Below are positions 24,256-32,344 of a stretch of 64,000 nt of DNA, in pieces (position 1 is the stretch's first letter; every line of letters begins with the position of its first letter). The DNA comes from Phil1 sp963643205. GTDB taxonomy: Bacteria > Bacillota > Clostridia > Christensenellales > CAG-138. The DNA lies in assembly GCA_963643205.1 (NCBI GenBank), contig CAVIJJ010000003.1:43140-107139 (forward strand). The letters are read 5' to 3'. Below the pieces are notes generated by a model, which was not told the DNA's origin, ran no database searches, and saw only the letters and a list, made by a program, of their open reading frames with translations. Made by a program: the position numbers and the translations under genes.

Positions 24256-24300
24256 ATGCTCGATAAGGAAAGGCGATGGCGCAGGGCGCCTGAAAGCTGA
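24256..24300 (+). CDS. Putative 14-residue leader peptide with a Trp codon
   Basis: A short reading frame, MLDKERRWRRAPES, lies between the T-box terminator and the first transporter gene. It has a near-perfect ribosome site, AAGGAGG eight bases before ATG, stronger than that of the next gene. It contains one Trp codon (24277-24279) flanked by arginine codons, two of them AGG. It could be a leader peptide adding a second Trp-responsive layer by ribosome stalling, or an unimportant reading frame. No homologue is known to me. Confidence 0.4.
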   Translation: MLDKERRWRRAPES

Positions 24301-24360
24301 AAAGTTAATCACCAAACGTTACCAACCAACACAAACACATGATTAAGAAAGGATAAAACA

Positions 24361-25422
24361 ATGAAAAAGATATTTGCTATAGTACTCAGCGTTATAATGG
24401 CAGCGTTCTGCTTCGCCGCCTGCTCCTCCACCTCTACCGAAACCGGCACCGACACTGCGGCCGACGCGAACAAGACCGAATACAAAATAGGCATCTGCAA
24501 CTATGTTGACGATGCTTCCCTTAACCAGATTGTTGAAAACATTGAAGGCCGCCTTGCCGAAATAGGTGAGGAAAAGGGCGTTGCGTTCACCGTGTCCTAC
24601 GATAACTGCAATGCGGACGCAAATTTGATGAGCCAGATAATTTCCAACTTTATAGCGGACGATGTGGACCTGATGATAGGCGTAGCCACCCCCGTTGCCA
24701 TGGCTATGCAGGCCGCAACCGAGGATAACGGCATTCCCGTTGTTTTCGCCGCCGTGTCAGACCCCGTGGGCGCGGGCCTTGTTGAAAGCCTTGAGGCTCC
24801 CGGCAGCAACGTAACCGGCACCTCCGACTATCTTGATACCGCCGCCGTAATGCAGCTTATCACCGCCGCCAACCCGGATACCAAGAATGTAGCGCTGCTC
24901 TATGACCTTGGTCAGGATTCCTCCACCGCCGCCATAGCCAGCGCCAAGGAATATCTTGACGCGAACGGCATTGAATACTCCGACTACACCGGCACCACCG
25001 TTGACGAGGTTACCCTTGCCGTGCAGTCCCTTATAGCGGACGGCGTGGATGCCGTGTTCACCCCCACCGACAATACCATTATGAAATCCGAGCTCAGCAT
25101 ATACGAAATGCTGCAGGAAGCGGGCATACCGCACTACACCGGCGCCGATTCCTTTGCCCTTAACGGAGCGTTCCTGGGCTACGGCGTTGACTACGCCGCG
25201 CTCGGCAGCGAAACCGCGGACATGGTTGCGGACATAGTGCTCAATGGCTCCAACCCCGCCGAAACCGCCGTTAAAACATTCGACAACGGCTGCGCTACCA
25301 TAAACACCGAAACCTGCGAAAAGCTGGGCTATAACTACGACGATATATGCGCCGCCTTTGAGCCCTTCTGCACAAAGATTCAGAGCATAGTTACCGCGGA
25401 AAGCTTTGCGGACGCGGAATAA
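24361..25422 (+). CDS. trpX: Tryptophan ABC transporter substrate-binding lipoprotein
   Basis: A 353-residue extracellular solute receptor of the ABC_sub_bind (PF04392) family. The signal peptide ends in a lipobox (CFAAC, lipidated Cys21). Family segments include QIVENIEGRL, MIGVATPVAMAMQ and PVVFAAVSDPVGAGLV. TrpX proteins of Firmicutes have this architecture, and the Trp T-box upstream supports tryptophan as ligand, so the symbol rests on family plus regulation. AAAGGA is seven bases before ATG. A five-codon frame (MIKKG) ends four bases before the ATG and overlaps this ribosome site. Confidence 0.9.
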   Translation: MKKIFAIVLSVIMAAFCFAACSSTSTETGTDTAADANKTEYKIGICNYVDDASLNQIVENIEGRLAEIGEEKGVAFTVSYDNCNADANLMSQIISNFIADDVDLMIGVATPVAMAMQAATEDNGIPVVFAAVSDPVGAGLVESLEAPGSNVTGTSDYLDTAAVMQLITAANPDTKNVALLYDLGQDSSTAAIASAKEYLDANGIEYSDYTGTTVDEVTLAVQSLIADGVDAVFTPTDNTIMKSELSIYEMLQEAGIPHYTGADSFALNGAFLGYGVDYAALGSETADMVADIVLNGSNPAETAVKTFDNGCATINTETCEKLGYNYDDICAAFEPFCTKIQSIVTAESFADAE

Positions 25423-25448
25423 TCATTAACCAAAGAAAGGTATAAAAA

Positions 25449-26387
25449 ATGGGACTTGATCAGATATTGGCGCTGCTGCAAACGGCGCTTGAACTGGGGC
25501 TTATATCCTCGCTGACGGTGCTCGCGCTGTTTTTAAGCTATTCCATGCTTAATGTGTGCGACCTGTCTACGGACGGCTGCTTCACGCTTGGCGCGGTAGT
25601 GGGCGCGGTGGTGGCAATATCCGGTCACCCTTACCTTTCAATTCCCGCGGCAATGCTCGCGGGCGTGGTATCCGGCTTTGTAACGGCTATACTGCAAACA
25701 AAAATGGGCATAAACAGCCTGCTTGCCGGCATTATAGTAAACACGGGCCTTTATTCCGTGAATATAGGGCTTATGGGCGGCTCAAGCATACTTAATATGA
25801 ACAAGTCCGAAACCGTGTTTACCGTAGCCAAGGATTTTCTTAAGTCCATAGGCATAGGCGATCAGTACAAGCTTTTTGTGGCCGCGATAGCCGTTGTAGT
25901 AATAGCCGTGATACTCAATATGTTCCTTAAAACCCGCCTTGGCCTTGCCATACGCGCAACCGGCGACAATCCGGACATGGTTCGCTCATCCTCAATCAAC
26001 CCCGTGTTCACTACCATTGTCGGCCTTTGCGTCGCGAACGCGTTTACGGCGCTTTCCGGCTGCCTTCTCGCGCAGTCCCAGAAATCCGTAAATATAGACA
26101 TAGGCAGCGGCATGGTAACAATAGCCCTGGCGTCGCTTCTTATAGGCAATGTGTTTCTTGGCAAAAAGAAAATGCCGCTCAGGATTTTGGGTATGGTGCT
26201 CGGCGCGTTCGTTTTCCGCCTTGTTTACACCGTGGCTCTGCGCTTCAATATGCCCGCGTTCATGCTTAAGCTTGTTTCAAGCGTAATAGTCATTGCCGCC
26301 ATATCCATTCCTTATTTGAAGCAGCAGTTCCCGCTTATAAAGCGCAAACTTACGGCCGGCAAAAAGGAGGACAGCGCAAATGCTTGA
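25449..26387 (+). CDS. trpY: Tryptophan ABC transporter permease
   Basis: A 312-residue membrane permease of the branched-chain amino acid/ribose type (BPD_transp_2). Eight to ten hydrophobic segments are visible. The motif MGINSLLAGIIVNTGLYSVN and the cytoplasmic RLGLAIRATGDNPDMVRSSS loop, where the ATPase couples, are typical of the TrpY/YufPQ group. The gene lies 26 bases after trpX and overlaps trpZ by eight bases. In the complex it should form a homodimeric channel with two TrpZ subunits. Specificity for Trp is inferred from the T-box. Confidence 0.9.
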   Translation: MGLDQILALLQTALELGLISSLTVLALFLSYSMLNVCDLSTDGCFTLGAVVGAVVAISGHPYLSIPAAMLAGVVSGFVTAILQTKMGINSLLAGIIVNTGLYSVNIGLMGGSSILNMNKSETVFTVAKDFLKSIGIGDQYKLFVAAIAVVVIAVILNMFLKTRLGLAIRATGDNPDMVRSSSINPVFTTIVGLCVANAFTALSGCLLAQSQKSVNIDIGSGMVTIALASLLIGNVFLGKKKMPLRILGMVLGAFVFRLVYTVALRFNMPAFMLKLVSSVIVIAAISIPYLKQQFPLIKRKLTAGKKEDSANA

Positions 26388-27162
26388 GGTAAAGAGCATA
26401 TCCAAATCCTTCACGATGGGAAACGAAACAAGAAAGGCGCTTGATAACCTTAGTTTAAGCGTTAAGAAGAGCGACTTTATAACCGTTATAGGCGCGAACG
26501 GCGCCGGCAAATCCACCCTGTTCAACGCCATAGCCGGCAGCTTTGTAACGGACAGCGGCAGCATAGAGCTTGACGGGCAGGATATAACGCTTATGAGCGA
26601 ATATAAGCGCGCGCGCAGCATAGGCAGGCTGTTTCAGGATCCTATGCGCGGCAGCGCGCCCGGCATGACGATAGAGGAAAACCTGGCCCTTGCCGCGGGC
26701 AGCGGCAAATGGTTCAGCCGCATATCAAAGCAAGAGCGCGAGCTTTTCCGCGAAAAGCTTTCCATGCTCGGCATGGGGCTTGAGGATAGGTTTGATCAAA
26801 GCGTTGGCGGTCTTTCCGGCGGTCAGCGCCAGGCGCTTACGCTTATAATGGCAACCATAAACCCGCCCAAGCTTCTGCTGCTTGACGAGCACACGGCGGC
26901 GCTTGACCCGGGAGCCGCGGAAAAAATACTTTCCGTTACGGATTCCATAATAAACGAAAATTCCCTTACCTGCCTTATGATAACCCATAATATGCAGTCC
27001 GCCCTGGAGCACGGCAACCGCACTATTATGCTGGACGCGGGCAAAATAGTTATGGATGTTTCTGGCGAAGAGCGCGCCTCCCTCAGCGTAAACGATTTGC
27101 TGCTTAAGTTCCGCCAGGTTTCCGGCAAGTCGCTCGATAACGACAGGATGCTGCTTATTTAA
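26380..27162 (+). CDS. trpZ: Tryptophan ABC transporter ATP-binding protein
   Basis: A 260-residue ABC ATPase. Walker A GANGAGKS is at 38-45. The signature GGLSGGQRQALTL, Walker B LLLLDEHTAALDP and switch LMITHNMQSALEHGN follow. It has the compact LivG/LivF-like shape with no extra regulatory domain. GGAGG overlaps the end of trpY, so translation is coupled. The last four bases overlap the 3' end of the convergent hypothetical gene, and no clear terminator is seen between them. Confidence 0.92.
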   Translation: MLEVKSISKSFTMGNETRKALDNLSLSVKKSDFITVIGANGAGKSTLFNAIAGSFVTDSGSIELDGQDITLMSEYKRARSIGRLFQDPMRGSAPGMTIEENLALAAGSGKWFSRISKQERELFREKLSMLGMGLEDRFDQSVGGLSGGQRQALTLIMATINPPKLLLLDEHTAALDPGAAEKILSVTDSIINENSLTCLMITHNMQSALEHGNRTIMLDAGKIVMDVSGEERASLSVNDLLLKFRQVSGKSLDNDRMLLI

Positions 27163-27671
27163 TCGGCGTCCCTCAATATTATTCTGTAGCTTGGTTTGTA
27201 GGCTTTCCGATACTGTTCGCTGTGCGATACGGGCGGAAAGCCTGCTTTTTCATATTCGAATAAATATTCCGAAAGTTCATTTAAGTCAAATGAAAGTTTT
27301 CCTTCCTCGCAAACCAGTTTAAGCGTTTCAAGCTTTGTCTTAAAGCCGTCTATCGTGCCGCGCGATCGGTTCGCCGCGTCCGCGAAAAGCGAATTTAGCC
27401 TTTCAAGCGGCAGCGCGGATGTATCCACCGCCGCAAGGTTAACCCGCGTTGTGCCGCAGCCTATGTATTCATAAAGCGGGGCGGATGAGTCCCGCTCCGT
27501 TTCCCCGTATTCCTTTTTAAGCCGTTCCAGCGACGCGGCCTCGTTTTTTATCATGTGCCCGCTTCCGAATTCGCCCTGATATATAAGCTTAACGGCGTCT
27601 GTGGGCCGCATGAGCGGATATTTCTTCGCGTGCTCGCAAAGGATATAATAAAGTTCATCATACTCTGCCAT
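27159..27671 (-). CDS. Conserved-looking hypothetical protein
   Basis: A 170-residue soluble protein that I cannot assign. Notable segments are RPTDAVKLIYQGEFGSGHMI near residue 22 and the aromatic-rich ending PVSHSEQYRKAYKPSYRII. Both look conserved rather than random, and codon use matches native genes. ATG 27671 was chosen over longer in-frame starts because AAGGAG lies nine bases upstream and the extra residues would run into the hydrogenase promoter. It stands alone, divergent from the hydrogenase gene and convergent with trpZ. Confidence 0.65.
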   Translation of the reverse strand: MAEYDELYYILCEHAKKYPLMRPTDAVKLIYQGEFGSGHMIKNEAASLERLKKEYGETERDSSAPLYEYIGCGTTRVNLAAVDTSALPLERLNSLFADAANRSRGTIDGFKTKLETLKLVCEEGKLSFDLNELSEYLFEYEKAGFPPVSHSEQYRKAYKPSYRIILRDAD

Positions 27672-27775
27672 AAATTCATTCTCCTTATTTGCCATATAAT
27701 AGCATTCACGGCGGCGATTTTGCAACAAAAGCTGCATTTTTTCTATAAGAAATTGCAAATATTTCCTGCCTGTAA

Positions 27776-27804
27776 TTGACAAACGCATAAGTATTCATTA
27801 TAAT
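27776..27804 (+). promoter_or_regulatory. Consensus promoter of the hydrogenase gene
   Basis: TTGACA (27776-27781), 17 bp, TATAAT (27799-27804): a full match to consensus, implying strong expression. Confidence 0.88.
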
Positions 27805-27851
27805 TATGGTGCATTATTTCGGCCTGCCATGGCCGGAGGGAAGGTGAAAAA

Positions 27852-29345
27852 ATGGCACTGTTATTCGATACTCACGTTCAGAAGATGAAGTACAACGTGC
27901 TTAGGGAAGTCGCGAAGCTTGCCTATAACGATGAACTTACTCCGCAGAAGATTATGGACATTGCCCCGCGCATTATACCGGAGGGCAAGCCGCAATTCCG
28001 CTGCTGCATATATAAAGAGCGCGCCATTATTAACGAGCGCGTAACCATGGCCCTTGGCGGGGAAGAGGACGGCACGGTAGTCGGCGTTCTCCCCATCGCC
28101 TGCGATGAGTGCCCCGTAGACGGTATTCAGGTTTCAAACGCCTGCCGCGGCTGCCTGGCGCACCGCTGCAAGGACAGCTGCCCCAGGGATGCCATAAGCA
28201 TTATTGACCACAAGGCGGTTATAGACAAGGAAAAGTGCGTTGAGTGCGGCAAGTGCATGGCGGCGTGCCCCTATTCCGCTATAGTTAAGCACACCCGTCC
28301 CTGCGTAAACGCCTGCAAGCCTCAGGCGATACACATTGACCAGGTCACCGAAAAGGCCGTTATAGAAAAGGAAAAGTGCATCTCCTGCGGAGCGTGCGTG
28401 TATCAGTGCCCGTTCGGAGCGATAACCGATAAGTCCGATATAACAAAGGTTATATCCCTTATCCGCAATTCAAACGGCAATAAGGATTATCATGTTTACG
28501 CCGTTGTCGCCCCCAGCATGGCAAGCCAGTATCCCAACGCCGTACCCGAGCAGGTTGTTGGCGGAATAAAGGCCCTGGGCTTCCACGCCGTTATAGAAGC
28601 CGCGTGGGGCGCGGACATGGTAGCCTGGCTTGAGGCTCAGGAGCTTGTTGAGAAGGGCTTCCTTACCTCCTCCTGCTGCCCGGCGTTTGTTAACTACATA
28701 AACCGCCATTTCCCGGACCTTAAGGACAATATTTCGCACAATCTCTCCCCCATGGCGCAGATGGCCAAATGGCTGCACGAAACGGACGAGAATTGCCACG
28801 TTATATTCATAGGGCCCTGCATAGCCAAGAAGGGCGAGGCCAAGTATACGGACGCGCATAAATATATTGATTACGCCATTACGTTTGAGGAAATGCAGGC
28901 CATGTTCTCCGCTCGTGGTATAGACGTTATGACCGTTCAGAAGGCGGAGCTTGACAACGCGTCCTTCTACGGCCGCATATTCGCCCGCAGCGGCGGCCTT
29001 GCGGAAGCCGTTACCGAAGCGCTTAAGGAGCAAGGCGTTAGCGAGGATCAGTTTAAGCTTAACGCCGTATCCTGCAACGGCATAGCCGAGTGCAAAACGG
29101 CCCTGTTCAAAAAGCAGAAGGGTCTGCTTAAAGAAAACTTTATCGAGGGCATGGCGTGCGTAAACGGCTGCATAGGCGGCCCCGCGTGCTTAAGCCACAG
29201 CTCAAAGAACCTTGCTCAGGTTGACGCTTATGGCAAAACCGCAATGGAAAGCACCATAGTCGATGCCATAAAGGTTATGCAGATTCTTAACCCGAACAGC
29301 ATGGAAGCGGAAAAGATAGTTAACGAAACCAAAACCGAAAAATAA
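27852..29345 (+). CDS. Group B-type monomeric [FeFe]-hydrogenase
   Basis: A 497-residue iron-only hydrogenase, cytoplasmic, expected to couple ferredoxin to H2. The N-terminal third carries several cysteine clusters (CDECP, CRGC, CVECGKCMAACP, CISCGACVYQCP) for accessory [4Fe-4S] centres. The H-cluster motifs are L1 TSSCCPAF (272-279), L2 GPCIAKKGE (321-329) and L3 MACVNGCIGGP (434-444). All four ligand cysteines are present, but they are variants of the group A consensus (TSCCPxW, MPCxxKxxE), as in group B enzymes. Group B members are poorly studied, so direction and partner are unknown. Strong promoter, AAGGTG five bases before ATG. HydEFG maturases are not in the window. Confidence 0.9.
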   Translation: MALLFDTHVQKMKYNVLREVAKLAYNDELTPQKIMDIAPRIIPEGKPQFRCCIYKERAIINERVTMALGGEEDGTVVGVLPIACDECPVDGIQVSNACRGCLAHRCKDSCPRDAISIIDHKAVIDKEKCVECGKCMAACPYSAIVKHTRPCVNACKPQAIHIDQVTEKAVIEKEKCISCGACVYQCPFGAITDKSDITKVISLIRNSNGNKDYHVYAVVAPSMASQYPNAVPEQVVGGIKALGFHAVIEAAWGADMVAWLEAQELVEKGFLTSSCCPAFVNYINRHFPDLKDNISHNLSPMAQMAKWLHETDENCHVIFIGPCIAKKGEAKYTDAHKYIDYAITFEEMQAMFSARGIDVMTVQKAELDNASFYGRIFARSGGLAEAVTEALKEQGVSEDQFKLNAVSCNGIAECKTALFKKQKGLLKENFIEGMACVNGCIGGPACLSHSSKNLAQVDAYGKTAMESTIVDAIKVMQILNPNSMEAEKIVNETKTEK

Positions 29346-29364
29346 ATCGCTCAAATAAAATTCA

Positions 29365-29395
29365 GGACGCAGCATGGCATACCCGTGCTGCGTCC
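29365..29395 (+). terminator. Stem-loop between the two hydrogenase-type genes
   Basis: A 10-bp perfect stem (GGACGCAGCA/TGCTGCGTCC) followed by an AT-rich but not T-only tract. It may attenuate read-through so that the sensor is made in smaller amounts than the enzyme. Confidence 0.55.
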
Positions 29396-29422
29396 GTATA
29401 TAAATCAGGCAGGTAACAAAGC

Positions 29423-31096
29423 ATGGGTATACTTCAATTCGAAAGCGTAAACTGTAAGGACTGCTGCAAATGCATAGGCGTTTGCCCGGTTAAGGCAATA
29501 GAGGTAAAAAACCACCGCGCGATGATAGTTGAGCGGGATTGCGTACTTTGCGGAAACTGCACGGTTGTCTGCCCGCAGCACTCCAAGCACGGCACCGATT
29601 TTTCTAACGAGGTTCGCGAGCTTATCCGCTCCGGCAAGCGTGTTATAGCAAGCGTTGCCCCCTCCTACGCCGCGTATTTCAACGGCTGCGGCTTTGAGTC
29701 GCTTAAAAGCGCGCTTAAGGCGCTTGGCTTTTATGACGCGCGCGAAACCGCCGAGGGCGCGCACATTGTAAAAACCGAATATGAAAAGCTTATTGCCGGC
29801 GGCATCACAAGGCCGGTAATATCCTCCTGCTGCACAACGCTTAATCTTTATATTCAAAAGCACTGCCCCGAGGCGATAGACATGCTTGCCCCGGTGCTCA
29901 CGCCCATGCAGGCGCACGCCCGGCTTATACACAGCCAGGACCCCGGCGCGGCGATAGTATTCGTTGGCCCCTGCATATCAAAAAAAGAAGAATGCACATA
30001 CAGCGCAAGCGAGCTTGAGTTCGCCATAACGTTTGATGAGCTTAGCGATTGGCTAAAGGACGCGGGCGTTTCGATAATGCCCGCGGAGGAATCCGCGCCC
30101 AAGCTTTCGCGCTTTTTCCCGGTATCCGGCGGCGTGCTTAAAACAATGGCGCGTCAAAGCGGCATAAACTACGTTGCCGTGGACGGGCCGGAGGCCTGCA
30201 TGGCGGCCGTACGGGACGCGCTTGCCGGCAAGCTTGACGGCTGCTTTATAGAAATGAGCTTTTGCCAGGGTTCCTGCATAGGCGGCCCCGTTTTCAAAAA
30301 CGCGGATCATTCCGCCGCGGCGGGCTACGTTAACGTTTCGCGCGATGCCTCGGGCGGTGAGGACTTTGATACCGAAGCCGCGGGCAGCCTGCAGACAAGC
30401 TTTAAGGACTGCCGCACGTATTATTCCGAGCCTACCGAAAAGCAGATTGCCGCCGTTTTCAAAAAAATGGGCAAGGAAGGGCCGGAAGATGAGCTTAACT
30501 GCGGCATGTGCGGCTATGCTTCCTGCCGCGACAAGGCCATAGCCGTGCTTATGGGCAGGGCGGAAATATCCATGTGCATGCCGTATATGAAAAAGCGCGC
30601 GGAGTCTTTTTCCGATAAAATTCTGAGCATCACGCCCGACGCAATACTGGCGGTTGATATGGACCTTCGCATAGTGCAGATAAACAAGGCCGCGTGCGAT
30701 ATGTTTAGCGTTCAGCCGTCGGACGTTATGGGCAGCGGCGTAAGCGCTCTGCTTGATGAGTTTGATTTTGTGGACCTTATTTCAAGCGGCGAATCGGCAA
30801 AGGATAAGTTCACGTATCTTGCCGAATATAATCTTTATCTTAAGCAGTCGCTGTATTTTGACGCGTCAAGCGGCATAGTTATATGCATAATGAAGAACAT
30901 TACCCGCGAAAAGCAGCGTCAAAACATTGTTAAGCAGCACAAAACGCAGGTTGCCGGCATGGCGGACGATATTGTTGAAAAGCAGCTTAGAATAGTGCAC
31001 GAAATAGCGTCCCTGTTAGGCGAATCGGCGGCGGAAACAAAGGTTGCCATATCAAAGCTTAAGGAAGCCGTTATGATGGAGAACGAGGAGCAGTAA
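29423..31096 (+). CDS. Sensory [FeFe]-hydrogenase-like protein with PAS domain (HydS type)
   Basis: A 557-residue multi-domain protein. Order: two ferredoxin-type clusters (C11-C21, C40-C50); an H-cluster domain (about 70-310) with divergent motifs L1 SSCCTTL (134-140), L2 GPCISKKEE (182-190) and L3 SFCQGSCIGGP (279-289); a CGMCGYASC cluster (360-368); a PAS domain (about 397-505); and a helical C-terminus likely to form a coiled coil. This matches group C/D sensory hydrogenases, thought to sense H2 or redox state rather than turn it over rapidly. It abuts a SpoIIE-type phosphatase gene with no gap, suggesting that PAS output controls the phosphatase. Confidence 0.88.
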   Translation: MGILQFESVNCKDCCKCIGVCPVKAIEVKNHRAMIVERDCVLCGNCTVVCPQHSKHGTDFSNEVRELIRSGKRVIASVAPSYAAYFNGCGFESLKSALKALGFYDARETAEGAHIVKTEYEKLIAGGITRPVISSCCTTLNLYIQKHCPEAIDMLAPVLTPMQAHARLIHSQDPGAAIVFVGPCISKKEECTYSASELEFAITFDELSDWLKDAGVSIMPAEESAPKLSRFFPVSGGVLKTMARQSGINYVAVDGPEACMAAVRDALAGKLDGCFIEMSFCQGSCIGGPVFKNADHSAAAGYVNVSRDASGGEDFDTEAAGSLQTSFKDCRTYYSEPTEKQIAAVFKKMGKEGPEDELNCGMCGYASCRDKAIAVLMGRAEISMCMPYMKKRAESFSDKILSITPDAILAVDMDLRIVQINKAACDMFSVQPSDVMGSGVSALLDEFDFVDLISSGESAKDKFTYLAEYNLYLKQSLYFDASSGIVICIMKNITREKQRQNIVKQHKTQVAGMADDIVEKQLRIVHEIASLLGESAAETKVAISKLKEAVMMENEEQ

Positions 31097-32257
31097 ATGG
31101 TCGATTTGTTCATAGAAAGCGGCCACGCCAGCATAAACAAGCACGATGAAACGCTCTGCGGCGATTCTTACTCGATTAAGAAAAACGGTGAGCAGCTTGT
31201 TGTTGTGCTAAGCGATGGGCTCGGCAGCGGCGTTAAGGCAAACATACTTTCAACCCTAACGGCAAACATGCTTTCAACAATGATGCTGAACCGCCTGCCC
31301 GTTGACGAATGCATAGAAACCGTGGCTACCACGCTGCCCATGTGCCGCGAAAGAAAGCTTGCGTACTCAACGTTCACTTTGGCGTGCTTTACGGATTCCA
31401 CCGTGCGCCTTGTGCAATACGATAACCCAACGGCCATTTTATTAAGAAACGGCAAGAACTATGATTACCCCACAAACGTTCATTTTATAGGGGAAAAGAA
31501 AATACTTGAAAGCACCGTGGAGCTTGAGGAAAACGACACGCTTGTGCTTATGACGGACGGCATTACGAACGCCGGCATAGGCAAGCTTTCCCCAAACGGA
31601 TGGAGCAGAAGCGAGGTTGCGGAGTTTCTTGAGCGGTGGTATACGCCCGATATATCCCCGCAGAACCTTGCGGCAAGGCTTGTTGAGGCGGGCAACGTGC
31701 TGTGCATGGATTCAAACGACGATGACATGACGGTGCTTGTTTTCAAAATCCGCCCGAGAAAGGCCGTAAACGTTATGATCGGCCCTCCGGCCGACCCGAA
31801 GGACGACGCGCGCGTTCTTAAGCTTTTCTTCGCCAAGGAAGGCTACCATATATGCTGCGGCGGCTCAACGGCGCAGATGATAAGCCGATACCTAGCTAAG
31901 CCCATAGTGCCCGTAGCCGACAGCGGAACCGACAAGGTGCCCGCCATAGCGAAAATAGAGGGCATGGACCTTGTTACGGAGGGCATTATAACCCTTCAGC
32001 AGGTTGCGGATTTAGCGGAGCGGTATGTGTCCGACAATCGTCTGAGCATAACCATAAACAGCGGAAGCGACGGCGTGTCTCTATTGTGCTCATACCTTTT
32101 TGAGGAGGCCACGGACATAAACTTTTTCTTCGGCAAGGCCGAGAATACCGCCAATGACGATCTTGGCATAGGCGCGGACGCAAAGGCCATAATAATAAAC
32201 CGCCTCACAAACAGCCTTAAGGAAATGGGCAAAAACGTAAAGCTTAGCCGCTGCTGA
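31097..32257 (+). CDS. SpoIIE/PP2C-family serine phosphatase, hydrogenase-linked
   Basis: A 386-residue cytoplasmic protein. The first 220 residues are a SpoIIE-type PPM phosphatase with the metal-binding motifs VVLSDGLGSGVKA and LVLMTDGITNAG and the terminal DDDMTVLVFK. The C-terminal 160 residues are unassigned; they include a glycine-rich CCGGSTAQM stretch. GAGGAG lies six bases before ATG, inside the end of the sensory hydrogenase gene. Phosphatases next to group C hydrogenases are a known arrangement and are thought to pass the H2/redox signal to an anti-sigma or kinase target. The target is not in the window. Confidence 0.85.
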   Translation: MVDLFIESGHASINKHDETLCGDSYSIKKNGEQLVVVLSDGLGSGVKANILSTLTANMLSTMMLNRLPVDECIETVATTLPMCRERKLAYSTFTLACFTDSTVRLVQYDNPTAILLRNGKNYDYPTNVHFIGEKKILESTVELEENDTLVLMTDGITNAGIGKLSPNGWSRSEVAEFLERWYTPDISPQNLAARLVEAGNVLCMDSNDDDMTVLVFKIRPRKAVNVMIGPPADPKDDARVLKLFFAKEGYHICCGGSTAQMISRYLAKPIVPVADSGTDKVPAIAKIEGMDLVTEGIITLQQVADLAERYVSDNRLSITINSGSDGVSLLCSYLFEEATDINFFFGKAENTANDDLGIGADAKAIIINRLTNSLKEMGKNVKLSRC

Positions 32258-32270
32258 CGCGGCATCTTAG

Positions 32271-32300
32271 GCCCCGGGGATTTTCCGGGGTCTGATTTTA
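32271..32300 (+). terminator. Terminator of the hydrogenase/phosphatase unit
   Basis: A 6-bp perfect GC stem CCCCGG/CCGGGG with a seven-base loop, then TCTGATTTTATG. A TATACT at 32304-32309 just after may be the -10 of the next gene. Confidence 0.65.
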
Positions 32301-32344
32301 TGTTATACTAACTTTGTTCATTCTATCTCTCAGGAGGGCTGTTC

